A DNA stretch of 64,000 nucleotides, from the NCBI RefSeq assembly GCF_900169275.1, contig NZ_FXZC01000004.1, positions 1-64,000 on the forward strand. Direction: 5' to 3'. Shown in pieces: positions 32,705-41,046 of this stretch. Source of the DNA: Brevibacterium casei CIP 102111 (GTDB taxonomy: Bacteria > Actinomycetota > Actinomycetes > Actinomycetales > Brevibacteriaceae). The notes below the pieces were generated by a model that ran no database searches, was not told the origin of the DNA, and worked only from the letters and a program-made list of their open reading frames with translations. Each line of letters starts with the position of its first letter. The stretch's first letter is position 1. The translations under genes and the position numbers were made by a program.

Positions 32705-33543
32705 AGAGAGTCCTGTTCGGTGTAGCGCACCTCGGCGTCTCCCGCCGTGAGCACGTCACCGTTGGTGAGGTTGGCCGAGGTGAGTTTGCGTCCGTGGAGC
32801 AGCGTGCCGTTGGTCGAGCCGAGGTCGTTGGCCACGGCGTGGTCGCCCTCGACGACGATCTCGAAGTGGCGCCGGGAGACGCCGGGATCGTCGATGACGA
32901 AGTCCGAGCTGTTCGACGAGCGGCCGAAGACGTTCGCCCCCTGGCGCAGCGGGTACGTCCGCCCGTCGATCGTCACACTCGCCTCGATGGTCCGCGACCG
33001 GGCCGGAGCGGCCGGGCGGATCGGCGTCGAGGAGCGTGCCGGCTCGGGAGTGCGGTGCCGCTGGGCGACGGGGCGCGGGCCGGAGCTCGGCGCGGGTTCG
33101 ACGATGCTGTGGGACCGGGAGGCCGGGTCGTAGCCGCCGCGGTTGGCCGGCTGCGCGGCCGGGGAGCCGTCGGGGCGCTGCGTCGAGGAGACGACGCGGT
33201 ACATTCCGGTGTCGAGGTCGTCGGCCTCGACGAAGTCGACGGAGACGGGTCCGACGAAGCTGTAGGCCTGCTCGATCGCGTGATCGCCGATGACCTGGCG
33301 CAGGTCGGCGCGCAGCTCGGTCTCGATGCCGGAGAGGCGCTCGAAGTCGGCGGGCGAGAGTTCGATCGTGTAGTGGTTGGCCGTGAGTGTGCGGCCGCGG
33401 GAGACGACGGCGGCCTTGTTGTCGGCCTCGCGGCGCAGTGCTCCGCCGAGTTCGACGGGTTCGACCTGCGAGCGGAAGGCCTTCGCGAAGGCGCCGTTGA
33501 CGACGTTCTCCAGTCCCCTCTCGAAGCGATCGAGAATCCCCAT
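32701..33543 (-). CDS. fhaA: FHA-domain protein FhaA (DUF3662)
   Basis: A 280-residue cytoplasmic protein. The N-terminal DUF3662 domain (MGILDRFERGLENVVNGAFA…, residues 1-120) is joined by a disordered Pro/Ser/Arg-rich linker to a C-terminal FHA domain (FGRSSNSSDFVIDDPGVSRRHF; DLGSTNGTLLHG). In Mycobacterium FhaA binds phosphorylated MviN/MurJ and restrains wall synthesis. First gene of the operon; it has a candidate promoter at 33681-33709. Confidence 0.95.
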   Translation of the reverse strand: MGILDRFERGLENVVNGAFAKAFRSQVEPVELGGALRREADNKAAVVSRGRTLTANHYTIELSPADFERLSGIETELRADLRQVIGDHAIEQAYSFVGPVSVDFVEADDLDTGMYRVVSSTQRPDGSPAAQPANRGGYDPASRSHSIVEPAPSSGPRPVAQRHRTPEPARSSTPIRPAAPARSRTIEASVTIDGRTYPLRQGANVFGRSSNSSDFVIDDPGVSRRHFEIVVEGDHAVANDLGSTNGTLLHGRKLTSANLTNGDVLTAGDAEVRYTEQDSL

Positions 33544-34016
33544 GGCACCTCCTCAAGTCCAAGTCCGTCGTTGTCGTGGTCGGGTTCGCGGTCGAACCCG
33601 GGCACATGGTCTGTCCTGCGCTTCTGTACGGGCGTGCCCTGCTCCGACGGCGGGCGCCGTTTCGGGTACACCAACACCCAATCCTAACGCGGAGGCGGCC
33701 TCAACTCACGTTCGAAGCGCGAGAGGGACCCACCTCGGCGAGGATTCACCGTGTGCGTTCAGCCTGGCAGGACGGGCGGGACGGCACCTGAGAGCACCGA
33801 GGTGACTGATCGGTCGATGAGGAAGGATGCGACGCCCGCCGAGGAGGTCACAGGGACCCGCGCTCACCCGCCGGTGCGCGGAATGCAGGGGTCGGGCCGG
33901 GCTCCTGTGGGGTCTCACGGAGGGAGTGAAATGTGAAGGTCGCCACGTTCGGCCCGTTCCGAGCCTCTGCGGGTTTCCGGATCGGTCGCCCGCGATGATA
34001 GAGTCTTCTCTTGTTC
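33544..34016. other. 473-bp spacer between fhaA and tRNA-Leu
   Basis: Holds the fhaA promoter candidate (33681-33709) and, just before the tRNA, a GATAGA hexamer 17 bp after TTTCCG that could drive it. Short open frames here have no start signals or recognisable product. Confidence 0.5.
33681..33709 (-). promoter_or_regulatory. Candidate promoter of the fhaA-pknB operon
   Basis: On the minus strand GTGAGT, 17 bp, TAGGAT; the leader would be about 130 nt. The -35 is poor. Confidence 0.35.
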
Positions 34017-34103
<87 letters not shown>

Positions 34104-34110
34104 GCGGACG

Positions 34111-34144
34111 AGAGCCCCTCATCGGGATTCCGGTGAGGGGCTCT
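34111..34144 (+). terminator. tRNA-Leu terminator
   Basis: AGAGCCCCTCA pairs with TGAGGGGCTCT, and TCGG/CCGG extends the stem to a GATT loop. It starts 8 nt after the tRNA and is followed by TCGCG, not a T-run. Confidence 0.8.
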
Positions 34145-34210
34145 TCGCGTGTCCGGATCACCCGGGCCAGGGGCACACGGTCCGGGCCGCCGGGATCAGT
34201 GCCGGCCGAA

Positions 34211-35029
34211 TCAGGGCCAGAACCACCCGCGGGTGAGAACGAGGTTGACGGCGACGAGGACCGCGAGGAGGACGAACCCGCCGAGGTGGGGCCACCGGAA
34301 CTGCGGGGCGGTCTCCGCACCGGCCCCGGGACGGAACATCATCGACACCGGCGCGAACACGCCGATCGCCGCGGCCCCGGCGAGGACCGCGGTGACGGCG
34401 CCGGAGTCGTCGATGGGGCTGAGGACGACGTAGAGCGCCATGAGGGCGAGCAGCACGCCGGTGCCGAGCAGCCACGCCCACACGGCCATCGCCGTGCGAT
34501 CACGGTCGCTGGCGGCGAGCTCGCGGATCGGGGCGGCGAACGCCCACGCCGTGAGCGGCAGGCCCAGCCAGCCGATGACCGTGGCGGCGATGAAGGCGCC
34601 GGGAGGCAGACCGAGCAGGGTGAAGGCCTGCGCGGTGTCGCCGGCGGGCATGAGGGCGGTGACCTGGAGGTAGCCGAGACCCTCCTGGATGCTCGTGAAG
34701 ATCGTCCACAGCCACACGAGACGCCAGAACGGACGGTTCCGGAACGGTGTCAGTGCGCGATCGACGATGACCCCGATGACACCGGTGACGAAGCTGAAGA
34801 CGGGGCCGGCGAGGAGGGTGAGGACGTGGGGCTCCGGCGGCGGCGCCGGGGTGTAGTCGACTCCGAACGGCAGCTGCTGCGGGTGGTAGCCGAGCAGGGC
34901 ACCCATGACCGCGTGACCGGTCTCGTGGAGGAGGATCATGATCGTCGCGCCGATGACGAAGGCGAGGCTCGCGCCGAGGATCAGTCGGCTGCGGTGACTC
35001 GCAGTGGGTCGTTGCTGCGAAGTGTCCAT
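34211..35029 (-). CDS. M50-like membrane metalloprotease (HETGH)
   Basis: A 272-residue protein with about seven hydrophobic helices. The first carries the zinc motif in ILLHETGHAVMGALLGY, fitting HExxH of the M50 site-2 protease group, where the Thr variant is tolerated. The later LLAGPVFSFVTGV resembles the second conserved region. The substrate is unknown. I chose the ATG at 35029 (MDTSQQRP); a TTG at 35062 would add 11 residues. It stands alone between the tRNA and an AraC gene. Confidence 0.75.
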   Translation of the reverse strand: MDTSQQRPTASHRSRLILGASLAFVIGATIMILLHETGHAVMGALLGYHPQQLPFGVDYTPAPPPEPHVLTLLAGPVFSFVTGVIGVIVDRALTPFRNRPFWRLVWLWTIFTSIQEGLGYLQVTALMPAGDTAQAFTLLGLPPGAFIAATVIGWLGLPLTAWAFAAPIRELAASDRDRTAMAVWAWLLGTGVLLALMALYVVLSPIDDSGAVTAVLAGAAAIGVFAPVSMMFRPGAGAETAPQFRWPHLGGFVLLAVLVAVNLVLTRGWFWP

Positions 35030-35115
35030 GCCTGCATCTTCGCACCGCTCCGGCCTGCGCAAATGCTACGATTCGGTGAATTCGCAGCGGTTCGGGTCAT
35101 TCGGCTGCGGTTCTG

Positions 35116-35153
35116 CGGCTCAGGTCACCGGGCGCTCGGCTCAGGTCACCGGG
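35116..35153. repeat. 17-bp direct repeat, 21-bp period
   Basis: CGGCTCAGGTCACCGGG occurs perfectly at 35116-35132 and 35137-35153, in the spacer next to the AraC gene's 3' end. Confidence 0.85.
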
Positions 35154-36198
35154 GCCTCGCGTTCTGCTCAGCGCTCCGCCTGTGCGCAGCGCTCTCCCTC
35201 CGCACGGAACCGGGGGTGCGGCCGTTCGCGCGGGTGAAGGCGCGGCTGAACGCGGCCTCCGAACGGTAGCCGAGCTCTCCGGCGAGGCGGGCCGCGGTGA
35301 CGTCGGTCTCGCGCAGGCGGGACTCGGCGATGCTCATCCGCCAGCGGGTGAGGTAGGCGATCGGGGCCTCGCCGACGAGCTCGGCGAACCGCGCTGACAG
35401 CGACGACCGGGACATCCCGGCGACCCTGGCGAGCCGCTCGAGCGTCCACTCGTGGCCCGGGCATGCATGGATGGCCTCGATGACCCGGCCGATGCGCTCG
35501 TCCTGGAGGGAGCGCAGCCACCCGGCGCTCGCCTCGGCGTCGGAGTTCATCCACGAGCGGATCGCCTGGACGACGAGGACGTCGGCGAGCCGGGTCGCCA
35601 CGGTCTCCGCGCCCGGCTGCGGGTGGGCGAGTTCGGCAGCGATGAGTCGCAGGGTCTCGCGCACCGAGGAGGCGACGGCGGCCGAGTCCCCGCCGACGTG
35701 GAGGACGGGCGGAAGGGCCCGCATGAGTTCGCGTGCGGCCGGATCGTCGAAGGCGACGACCCCGCAGATGAGCGTCGTGGTCCTCCCCGGTCCGCCGTAG
35801 CGCAGGCGGGAGTAGCTCTCACTGAGGTAGTCCTGGGGGAGCAGGTCGACGCGGGGTCCGCGCGGGGAATCGGGGTCGCTGAGGAGGTCATGGCCGGCCC
35901 CGTGCGGGACAAGGGCGAGATCACCGGCGGCGAGTTCGACGAGGGTGGATCCGTTGGAGCCTGCCCCCGGCAGACGGAGCCAGCATGTGCCGGCGATGAG
36001 GACGTGGAAGCTCAGCGAATCGGGGATCGCGGGCATCTCGAGCGACCACGGGTCCCCGAACTCGGCATGGCAGTAGAACGTCGACCGCATCCGCAGGTTC
36101 GCGAGCACGCGCGCGAGCCGGTCGTCCGCACCTCCCGGCGTGGGCACGGTGCCGGTGCTCCGGGGGACTGTGTCCATTCTGCTGGGGCCTGTCGCCAT
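35146..36198 (-). CDS. AraC-family regulator with cupin domain
   Basis: A 350-residue regulator: an N-terminal cupin-type sensing domain (residues ~40-190; VELAAGDLALVPHGAGHDL) and a C-terminal double helix-turn-helix (residues ~240-345; LERLARVAGMSRSSLSARFAEL, then AGELGYRSEAAFSRAFTRANG). This layout is the AraC_binding_2/cupin_6 subgroup, which often activates a divergent oxidoreductase gene. The start at ATG 36198 lacks a Shine-Dalgarno; ATG 36177 is an alternative. It is divergent from the NmrA-DUF1772 pair, which it probably controls. Confidence 0.88.
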   Translation of the reverse strand: MATGPSRMDTVPRSTGTVPTPGGADDRLARVLANLRMRSTFYCHAEFGDPWSLEMPAIPDSLSFHVLIAGTCWLRLPGAGSNGSTLVELAAGDLALVPHGAGHDLLSDPDSPRGPRVDLLPQDYLSESYSRLRYGGPGRTTTLICGVVAFDDPAARELMRALPPVLHVGGDSAAVASSVRETLRLIAAELAHPQPGAETVATRLADVLVVQAIRSWMNSDAEASAGWLRSLQDERIGRVIEAIHACPGHEWTLERLARVAGMSRSSLSARFAELVGEAPIAYLTRWRMSIAESRLRETDVTAARLAGELGYRSEAAFSRAFTRANGRTPGSVRRESAAHRRSAEQNARPR

Positions 36199-36380
36199 GA
36201 CCGCATCGTCGCACACGATCCCACCGATCGTCTGCGGTTCTCGGACGATCGAGCAAGAAGTGCGGTCGTTCGGGCATGGATCGACCGAGAGGTGCTCAGT
36301 AGCGTCAGAGGTGCAGGCTGAACGGTTCGCAGAGCGGACGAGCAGCCACGGAGCAGCCACAGAGCAGAAGGGGAGAGACC

Positions 36381-37274
36381 ATGTACGTCATCGCAGGAGC
36401 AACGGGACGCGTCGGATCGGCCACCGCGAGGGCCCTGCTCGCGGCAGGGGCCGAGGTCCGCGTCATCGTCCGCCAGGACACCGACGCGGCCGTGTGGGAG
36501 GAGGCCGGCGCCGAGGCGGTCGTCACCGCCCTCGACGACGAGGAGGGTCTGGCTGCTGCGCTGAACGGAGCCGCGGGGTTCTTCGCCCTGCTCCCGTTCG
36601 ACCTCGGTGCCGACGACCTCGACGCCCACGCCGACCGGCTCATCGCCTCCATCGCCGCAGCCGTGGCCCGGGCAGCCGTGCCCCATGTCGTCATGCTCTC
36701 CTCAGGAGGCGCTGACCTGACGACGGGCACGGGCCCGATCACGGGACTCCACCGCCTCGAGGAGGCGCTGCGGGCGACCGGAACGAGGCTCACCGCACTG
36801 CGCTCGGGGCACTTCCAGGAGAAGGTCGCCGACGTCATCGACCTCGCCCGGGCCACCGGGCTCTACCCCGTCTTCGCCTCCTCCGCCGAGGTGCCCGTGC
36901 CCATGGTCGCGACCCGCGACCTCGGTGCGGCCGCCGCCCGGGCGCTGCTCGAGCCGCCGGAGACGAGCGAGACCGTCGACGTCATCGGGCCCACCCGGTC
37001 CGAACAGGAGGTCGCCGAGGTGCTCGGGCGCGGTCTCGGCCGTGAGCTCACCGTCGACCTCGTTCCCGCCCCCGCGTGGGCGGGTGCCCTGACCGAGGCA
37101 GGCTTCCGTCCGCACGTCGCCGAGAGCCTCGCTGAGCTCTACCGCGCCGACGAGGCGGGACTCCTCGCCCCGCGCGGGGACCGGTCGGTCACGGTGACCA
37201 CGACGATCGAGGAGACGATCGCGGGACTCCTCGGCGCGGGCGGGACGGATCCCGGGGCAGGGGAACGGTCATGA
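36381..37274 (+). CDS. NmrA-like NAD(P)-binding protein
   Basis: A 297-residue atypical short-chain dehydrogenase of the NmrA/azoreductase-like type. The nucleotide motif is YVIAGATGRVGSATARALL at the very start; there is no clear Tyr-xxx-Lys, so it may be a redox sensor or an NAD(P)H:quinone-type reductase. The substrate domain covers residues ~190-290. GGGGAGAGACC precedes the ATG. The stop overlaps the start of the DUF1772 gene by 4 bp, so the two are co-translated. Confidence 0.85.
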   Translation: MYVIAGATGRVGSATARALLAAGAEVRVIVRQDTDAAVWEEAGAEAVVTALDDEEGLAAALNGAAGFFALLPFDLGADDLDAHADRLIASIAAAVARAAVPHVVMLSSGGADLTTGTGPITGLHRLEEALRATGTRLTALRSGHFQEKVADVIDLARATGLYPVFASSAEVPVPMVATRDLGAAAARALLEPPETSETVDVIGPTRSEQEVAEVLGRGLGRELTVDLVPAPAWAGALTEAGFRPHVAESLAELYRADEAGLLAPRGDRSVTVTTTIEETIAGLLGAGGTDPGAGERS

Positions 37275-37741
37275 CCACGGCACTGCTCGCCGCCTCGGCG
37301 GTCGTCCTCAACGGACTCCTCGCGGGACTCCTCTTCGCGTTCGTCTGCGCGGTCTCCCCGGCCTACCGCCGGCTGAGCGACGAGGAGTTCGTCCGCGGAT
37401 TCCGCGCCGTCAACGAGGCGATCCTCGGGCCCTCGTTCCTCGTCGTCTTCTTCGGGGCCCCGCTCACGGCGCTCGCCGCCGCGGTGGTCGGCTCGGTCGA
37501 AACGGGCACCGTGCCGCTCCTCTGGGTCGGGGCTGCCGGGTCGCTGGGCTCCCTCATCATCACGATGACGGTCAACGTCCCGCTCAACACCCGACTCGTC
37601 CGAGCGAGGATCGAGACCGCCGCTGACTGCGCGGCTGCGCGCACGGGCTTCGAGGCGAGGTGGAACCGCTGGAACCTCATCCGGTGCTGGGCCAGCGTCG
37701 TCGCCGCACTCGGGTTCGCGCTCGCCCTCGCACTCGGGTGA
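37271..37741 (+). CDS. DUF1772 (anthrone-oxygenase-like) membrane protein
   Basis: A 156-residue four-helix protein. Seen are the NGLLAGLLFAFVCAVSPAYRRL N-terminal helix and NVPLNTRL, the Asn-Pro-Leu-Asn motif typical of DUF1772. Some members are cofactor-independent anthrone oxygenases; the bacterial role is unclear. Coupled to the NmrA gene by a 4-bp overlap. A second DUF1772 protein lies at 42182-42634 under a different regulator. Confidence 0.82.
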   Translation: MTTALLAASAVVLNGLLAGLLFAFVCAVSPAYRRLSDEEFVRGFRAVNEAILGPSFLVVFFGAPLTALAAAVVGSVETGTVPLLWVGAAGSLGSLIITMTVNVPLNTRLVRARIETAADCAAARTGFEARWNRWNLIRCWASVVAALGFALALALG

Positions 37742-37777
37742 GGCTGCGCCGGAAGCAGCGCTGTTCCGGACCCGGAC

Positions 37778-37805
37778 CTGTGCCGGAACCCGCTCTGTGC
37801 CGGAA
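37778..37805. repeat. 11-bp direct repeat, 17-bp period
   Basis: CTGTGCCGGAA at 37778-37788 and 37795-37805, in a spacer that also contains looser CCGGAA copies on both sides (37749-37830). Confidence 0.7.
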
Positions 37806-37844
37806 TCGGAACAGCGCCGGAAGCTCTGAGAGCGGATTCGGGGA

Positions 37845-37850
37845 TAGATT
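37845..37850 (+). promoter_or_regulatory. -10 hexamer of the lipoprotein gene (leaderless)
   Basis: TAGATT, 7 bp before the ATG at 37858; no Shine-Dalgarno is present. Confidence 0.4.
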
Positions 37851-37857
37851 CGCTTCC

Positions 37858-39087
37858 ATGTCCTCGAGTCGTCCCACTGTCTGCACGATCACCGCGCTTG
37901 CCGTCGCACTCCTCGTGCTCTCCGCCTGCACTCCCGATCCGAATGATCCGGACCTGCCGCCCGAGGCGGATCTGCAGCTGACCCCGCACGGCGATGCGGG
38001 CACGTGGCTCGACGATGCGTACGCGGCCGGGTTCGTTGACCAGTACGCGACGCCGAACGAGGTCTGCGCCGTGACCGACGATGTGGTCGTCGAAGTCGAA
38101 CGAGGCATCGGCGGTCGCGCGACGGTGATGGGCAGACAGCTGCGCGGCGGGGGGATCCTCTGGGAGATCGACGATGCGACCTGCGGGCGGGGAGCTCTGC
38201 TGCCGGAGAATCCGGAGTCGACGGTCCCGGCCGCCGCCTCGGCGAGTGTCGTCGTCGGGACGCAGTGGCTGAGCGCGAAGCGAGCCTGGAGCCTCTACGA
38301 CCCGGCGACGGGAACCGAACGGCAGGCACTCGGATTGGGGGCCGCGGTCTCGAGCGTCCGCCCGCTGGCTTGGGCGGGTGCCGGCGTCGTCGTCCAGACG
38401 GATAGCAACGACGTCGTCGGCCTCGAAATGGGCACCGGCGGGGAGCGCGGCGACGAGGTCTGGCGTCAGCCCATCGCCTCGGGCGCCGAGGTGACCGTGC
38501 TCGGCGACGATCACCTCGGCGTCACCCAGGTGTCGGTGAACCGGGTGTCGGTCATCGACATGGCGGCCGGGGAGAACGTCCTCTCGAAGCCGGTGCCCGA
38601 CGCCTCAGAGATCACGTGGGCAAGCGACGGATATGTGGAGAACGTCCAGGAGACCGACCCCGAGTACGCGTACTTCGACCTGCGCGGCAACGAGATCGAC
38701 CGGACGAAGGGCGTCTCGCAGTACCCGTTCGTCCCGTCTCCCCGCGACGGGGTGACCTTCCCCATCGCCGACCATCGGAAGGCGGGCACCGTCGTCGGCG
38801 TGAGCGCCGCCGGGACGCCCGCCCTCTTCCAGGACGAACGGCAGCGCGACTTCACGCAGGCCGGTGAGATCGAGGACCTTCCGGGCAGCATCATCGGACT
38901 TCTGGGAGTGAGCGCCGACGGCTCGCTGCTCCTCTTCGACCGGGGACCCGACGGCCTCGTCCTCCTCGACGAGACGGGTGCCGAGGTCGGTGAATGGCCG
39001 CTGGGGTACTCGGAGCTGCGGATCGAGTCCGGCCTCATCATCGTCTCTGGCACCTCGGGGACCGCGGTGCTCCTGCCGTCAGCCTGA
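37858..39087 (+). CDS. Lipoprotein with beta-propeller-like repeats, unknown
   Basis: A 409-residue protein with a lipoprotein signal peptide (TALAVALLVLSAC, lipobox LSAC, Cys near residue 24), so it is anchored outside the membrane. The mature part has repeated WD/PQQ-like strands (GTQWLSAKRAWSLYDPATG; LLLFDRGPDGLVLLDETG), suggesting a beta-propeller. No enzyme motif is recognised. The ATG at 37858 follows TAGATT by 7 bp. Confidence 0.75.
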   Translation: MSSSRPTVCTITALAVALLVLSACTPDPNDPDLPPEADLQLTPHGDAGTWLDDAYAAGFVDQYATPNEVCAVTDDVVVEVERGIGGRATVMGRQLRGGGILWEIDDATCGRGALLPENPESTVPAAASASVVVGTQWLSAKRAWSLYDPATGTERQALGLGAAVSSVRPLAWAGAGVVVQTDSNDVVGLEMGTGGERGDEVWRQPIASGAEVTVLGDDHLGVTQVSVNRVSVIDMAAGENVLSKPVPDASEITWASDGYVENVQETDPEYAYFDLRGNEIDRTKGVSQYPFVPSPRDGVTFPIADHRKAGTVVGVSAAGTPALFQDERQRDFTQAGEIEDLPGSIIGLLGVSADGSLLLFDRGPDGLVLLDETGAEVGEWPLGYSELRIESGLIIVSGTSGTAVLLPSA

Positions 39088-39116
39088 GACGGTCTCGCCG
39101 CGTCAGGGCCGCGCAG

Positions 39117-39122
39117 TAGGGT
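39117..39122 (+). promoter_or_regulatory. -10 hexamer of the polymerase gene (leaderless)
   Basis: TAGGGT, then 6 bp and the ATG at 39129; same hexamer and spacing as tetR at 5567. Confidence 0.45.
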
Positions 39123-39128
39123 GGGTCC

Positions 39129-40952
39129 ATGCCCTCCGAGTCCGCGCCGACGCCTGCGTGGACGGTACTCGGGCGCGCGGAATCGGAGGCGGACGCGCCC
39201 ATGATGCGCGACCACCGGGTCACGGTCGTCGACCTCGGACCGGACGGTGAGGAGATCGGGAGGACGACCCTCGCCGAGGCGGCCCTGCCCGACCTCGTCC
39301 GCGACCGTGAGGGCGGTGCTGGGTCGGGAGCCCCCGAGGGGGCGGCCTCCTTGTCAGACGGACGGTCGACGCCACCGCCGAGGTGGGTCGTCAGCGACAC
39401 CCCGAAGTGGTATCCGGCGCTCCTCGCGGCAGGGGTGCGCATCGACCGCGCCCATGACCTCCGGCTCGCCCATGCGATCCTCGCCCGATCCTCCCTCGTC
39501 ACCGACCGCTCGGCACTCACCGCGGCAGACGAATGGGACGCGGGGCCCGTCACGGCACCCGCCGTCGGGCAGGCCGAGACCCTCTTCGACGTCGCGGGAG
39601 GACGCGGACGTCCGAAGGAGGTCCCGCACGGCATCGACGCCGCGCTCACCGAATTCGCCCGCCAGCAGGCGGCGCTCGAGACGGCGACCGACCCAGGGCG
39701 GCTGCGGCTCCTCCTCGCCGCGGAGTCCGCGGGCGGCCTCGTCGCCGCGGAGATGCACGCGGCCGGCGTGCCGTGGGACGTGACCGAGCACGAGCGGATC
39801 CTCGAGGACCTTCTCGGGCCGAGGCCCGCCGCCGGGGCGAAGCCTGCGAAGATGCTCGCCGCCGCCGAGGAGGTCCGCGCCGCCCTCGACGACCCGCGGG
39901 TGAGCCTCGACTCCCCGACCCGACTGCTCACCGCCCTGCGCAACGCAGGGATCAACGTGTCCTCGACGGCGAAGTGGGAGCTCGCTGAATCCGACCACCC
40001 GGCGATCGAACCGCTGCTCAGATACAAGCGGATGGCGCGGCTGCTCTCGGCCAACGGCTGGCACTGGCTCGCCGAGTGGGTGGCCGAGGGCCGCTACCGT
40101 CCCGTCTACGTCCCCGGCGGCGTCGTCACCGGCCGGTGGGCGGCGAGCGGCGGCGGGGCACTGCAGATCCCGCGCCAGCTGCGCCCTGCGCTGCGCGCCG
40201 ATCCCGGGTGGCGGCTCATCTCCGCCGACGTCGCCCAGCTCGAACCCCGGGCGCTCGCCGCGATGTCCGGCGACCGGGCGATGGCCGAGGCCGGGTCCGG
40301 CCGCGACCTCTACTCCGGTCTCGTCGACGGGGGCATCGTCGCCACGCGGCAGGAGGCGAAGATCGCCGTCCTCGGCGCGATGTACGGGTCGACGACCGGG
40401 GAAGCCGGGCGCCTCGTGCCCCGACTGCGCCAGTCCTTCCCCGCGGCGATGCATCTCGTCGACTCCGCCGCCGAGGCGGGACGGACCGGGGGAGTGGTGA
40501 CGACGTGGCTCGGGCGGACCTCCCCGGAGCCCGGTGAAGGCTGGCGCCGGGTCCAGTCCCGGGCTGACCAGGTCGATGCGACCACCGCCGATGAGAACCG
40601 CGCGCGCCGGGCCGCCGGCGACCAGGGGCGCTTCACCCGCAACTTCGTCGTCCAGGGCACCGCGGCTGAATGGGCGCTCGCGTGGCTGGCCGACCTCCGG
40701 CAGCGCCTGGCCCGGCTGCCTACGGTCGAGGACTCGCCCGCGACCGCCTCGGGTCCGGCCTTCTCGCGGCGCGCCCACCTCGTCTTCTTCCTCCACGACG
40801 AGGTCATCGTCCATGCCCCGGAGGCGCACGCGGACGCCGCAGCGGACGCGATCCGGGAGGCGGCCGCCTCGGCGGGCAGGCTCCTCTTCTCCGGTGCCCC
40901 CGTCGATTTCCCCCTCGACCTCACGATCGGGGAACGGGCGGCGGCGAAGTAG
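39129..40952 (+). CDS. Pol I-like DNA polymerase with degenerate exonuclease domain
   Basis: A 607-residue family A polymerase of the actinobacterial stand-alone type, annotated as bifunctional 3'-5' exonuclease/DNA polymerase. Residues ~1-190 correspond to the exonuclease-like domain, without clear DEDD acidic residues. The polymerase part has motif A SADVAQLEPRALAAMSGD (near 365), motif B TRQEAKIAVLGAMYG (near 407) and motif C FFLHDEVIV (near 556). The 5' nuclease domain of true PolA is missing. Catalytic Asp, Arg, Lys, Tyr and His-Asp-Glu are intact, so it should polymerise. A repair or damage-tolerance role is likely but unproven. Confidence 0.88.
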   Translation: MPSESAPTPAWTVLGRAESEADAPMMRDHRVTVVDLGPDGEEIGRTTLAEAALPDLVRDREGGAGSGAPEGAASLSDGRSTPPPRWVVSDTPKWYPALLAAGVRIDRAHDLRLAHAILARSSLVTDRSALTAADEWDAGPVTAPAVGQAETLFDVAGGRGRPKEVPHGIDAALTEFARQQAALETATDPGRLRLLLAAESAGGLVAAEMHAAGVPWDVTEHERILEDLLGPRPAAGAKPAKMLAAAEEVRAALDDPRVSLDSPTRLLTALRNAGINVSSTAKWELAESDHPAIEPLLRYKRMARLLSANGWHWLAEWVAEGRYRPVYVPGGVVTGRWAASGGGALQIPRQLRPALRADPGWRLISADVAQLEPRALAAMSGDRAMAEAGSGRDLYSGLVDGGIVATRQEAKIAVLGAMYGSTTGEAGRLVPRLRQSFPAAMHLVDSAAEAGRTGGVVTTWLGRTSPEPGEGWRRVQSRADQVDATTADENRARRAAGDQGRFTRNFVVQGTAAEWALAWLADLRQRLARLPTVEDSPATASGPAFSRRAHLVFFLHDEVIVHAPEAHADAAADAIREAAASAGRLLFSGAPVDFPLDLTIGERAAAK

Positions 40953-41001
40953 GGACACGGGCCTTGACGCAGGGGGACATGTCAGCGGCAGGATGTAGTG
41001 T

Positions 41002-41016
41002 GTGCGGAGTCCGCAC
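41002..41016. promoter_or_regulatory. Inverted repeat upstream of the alcohol dehydrogenase
   Basis: GTGCGGA-G-TCCGCAC, perfect 7-bp arms, directly after a TAGTGT hexamer (40996-41001) and 31 bp before the start codon. Placed as a repressor site. Confidence 0.45.
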
Positions 41017-41046
41017 TCATCCCTGTCTCGAGCACTGGAGGAACCC

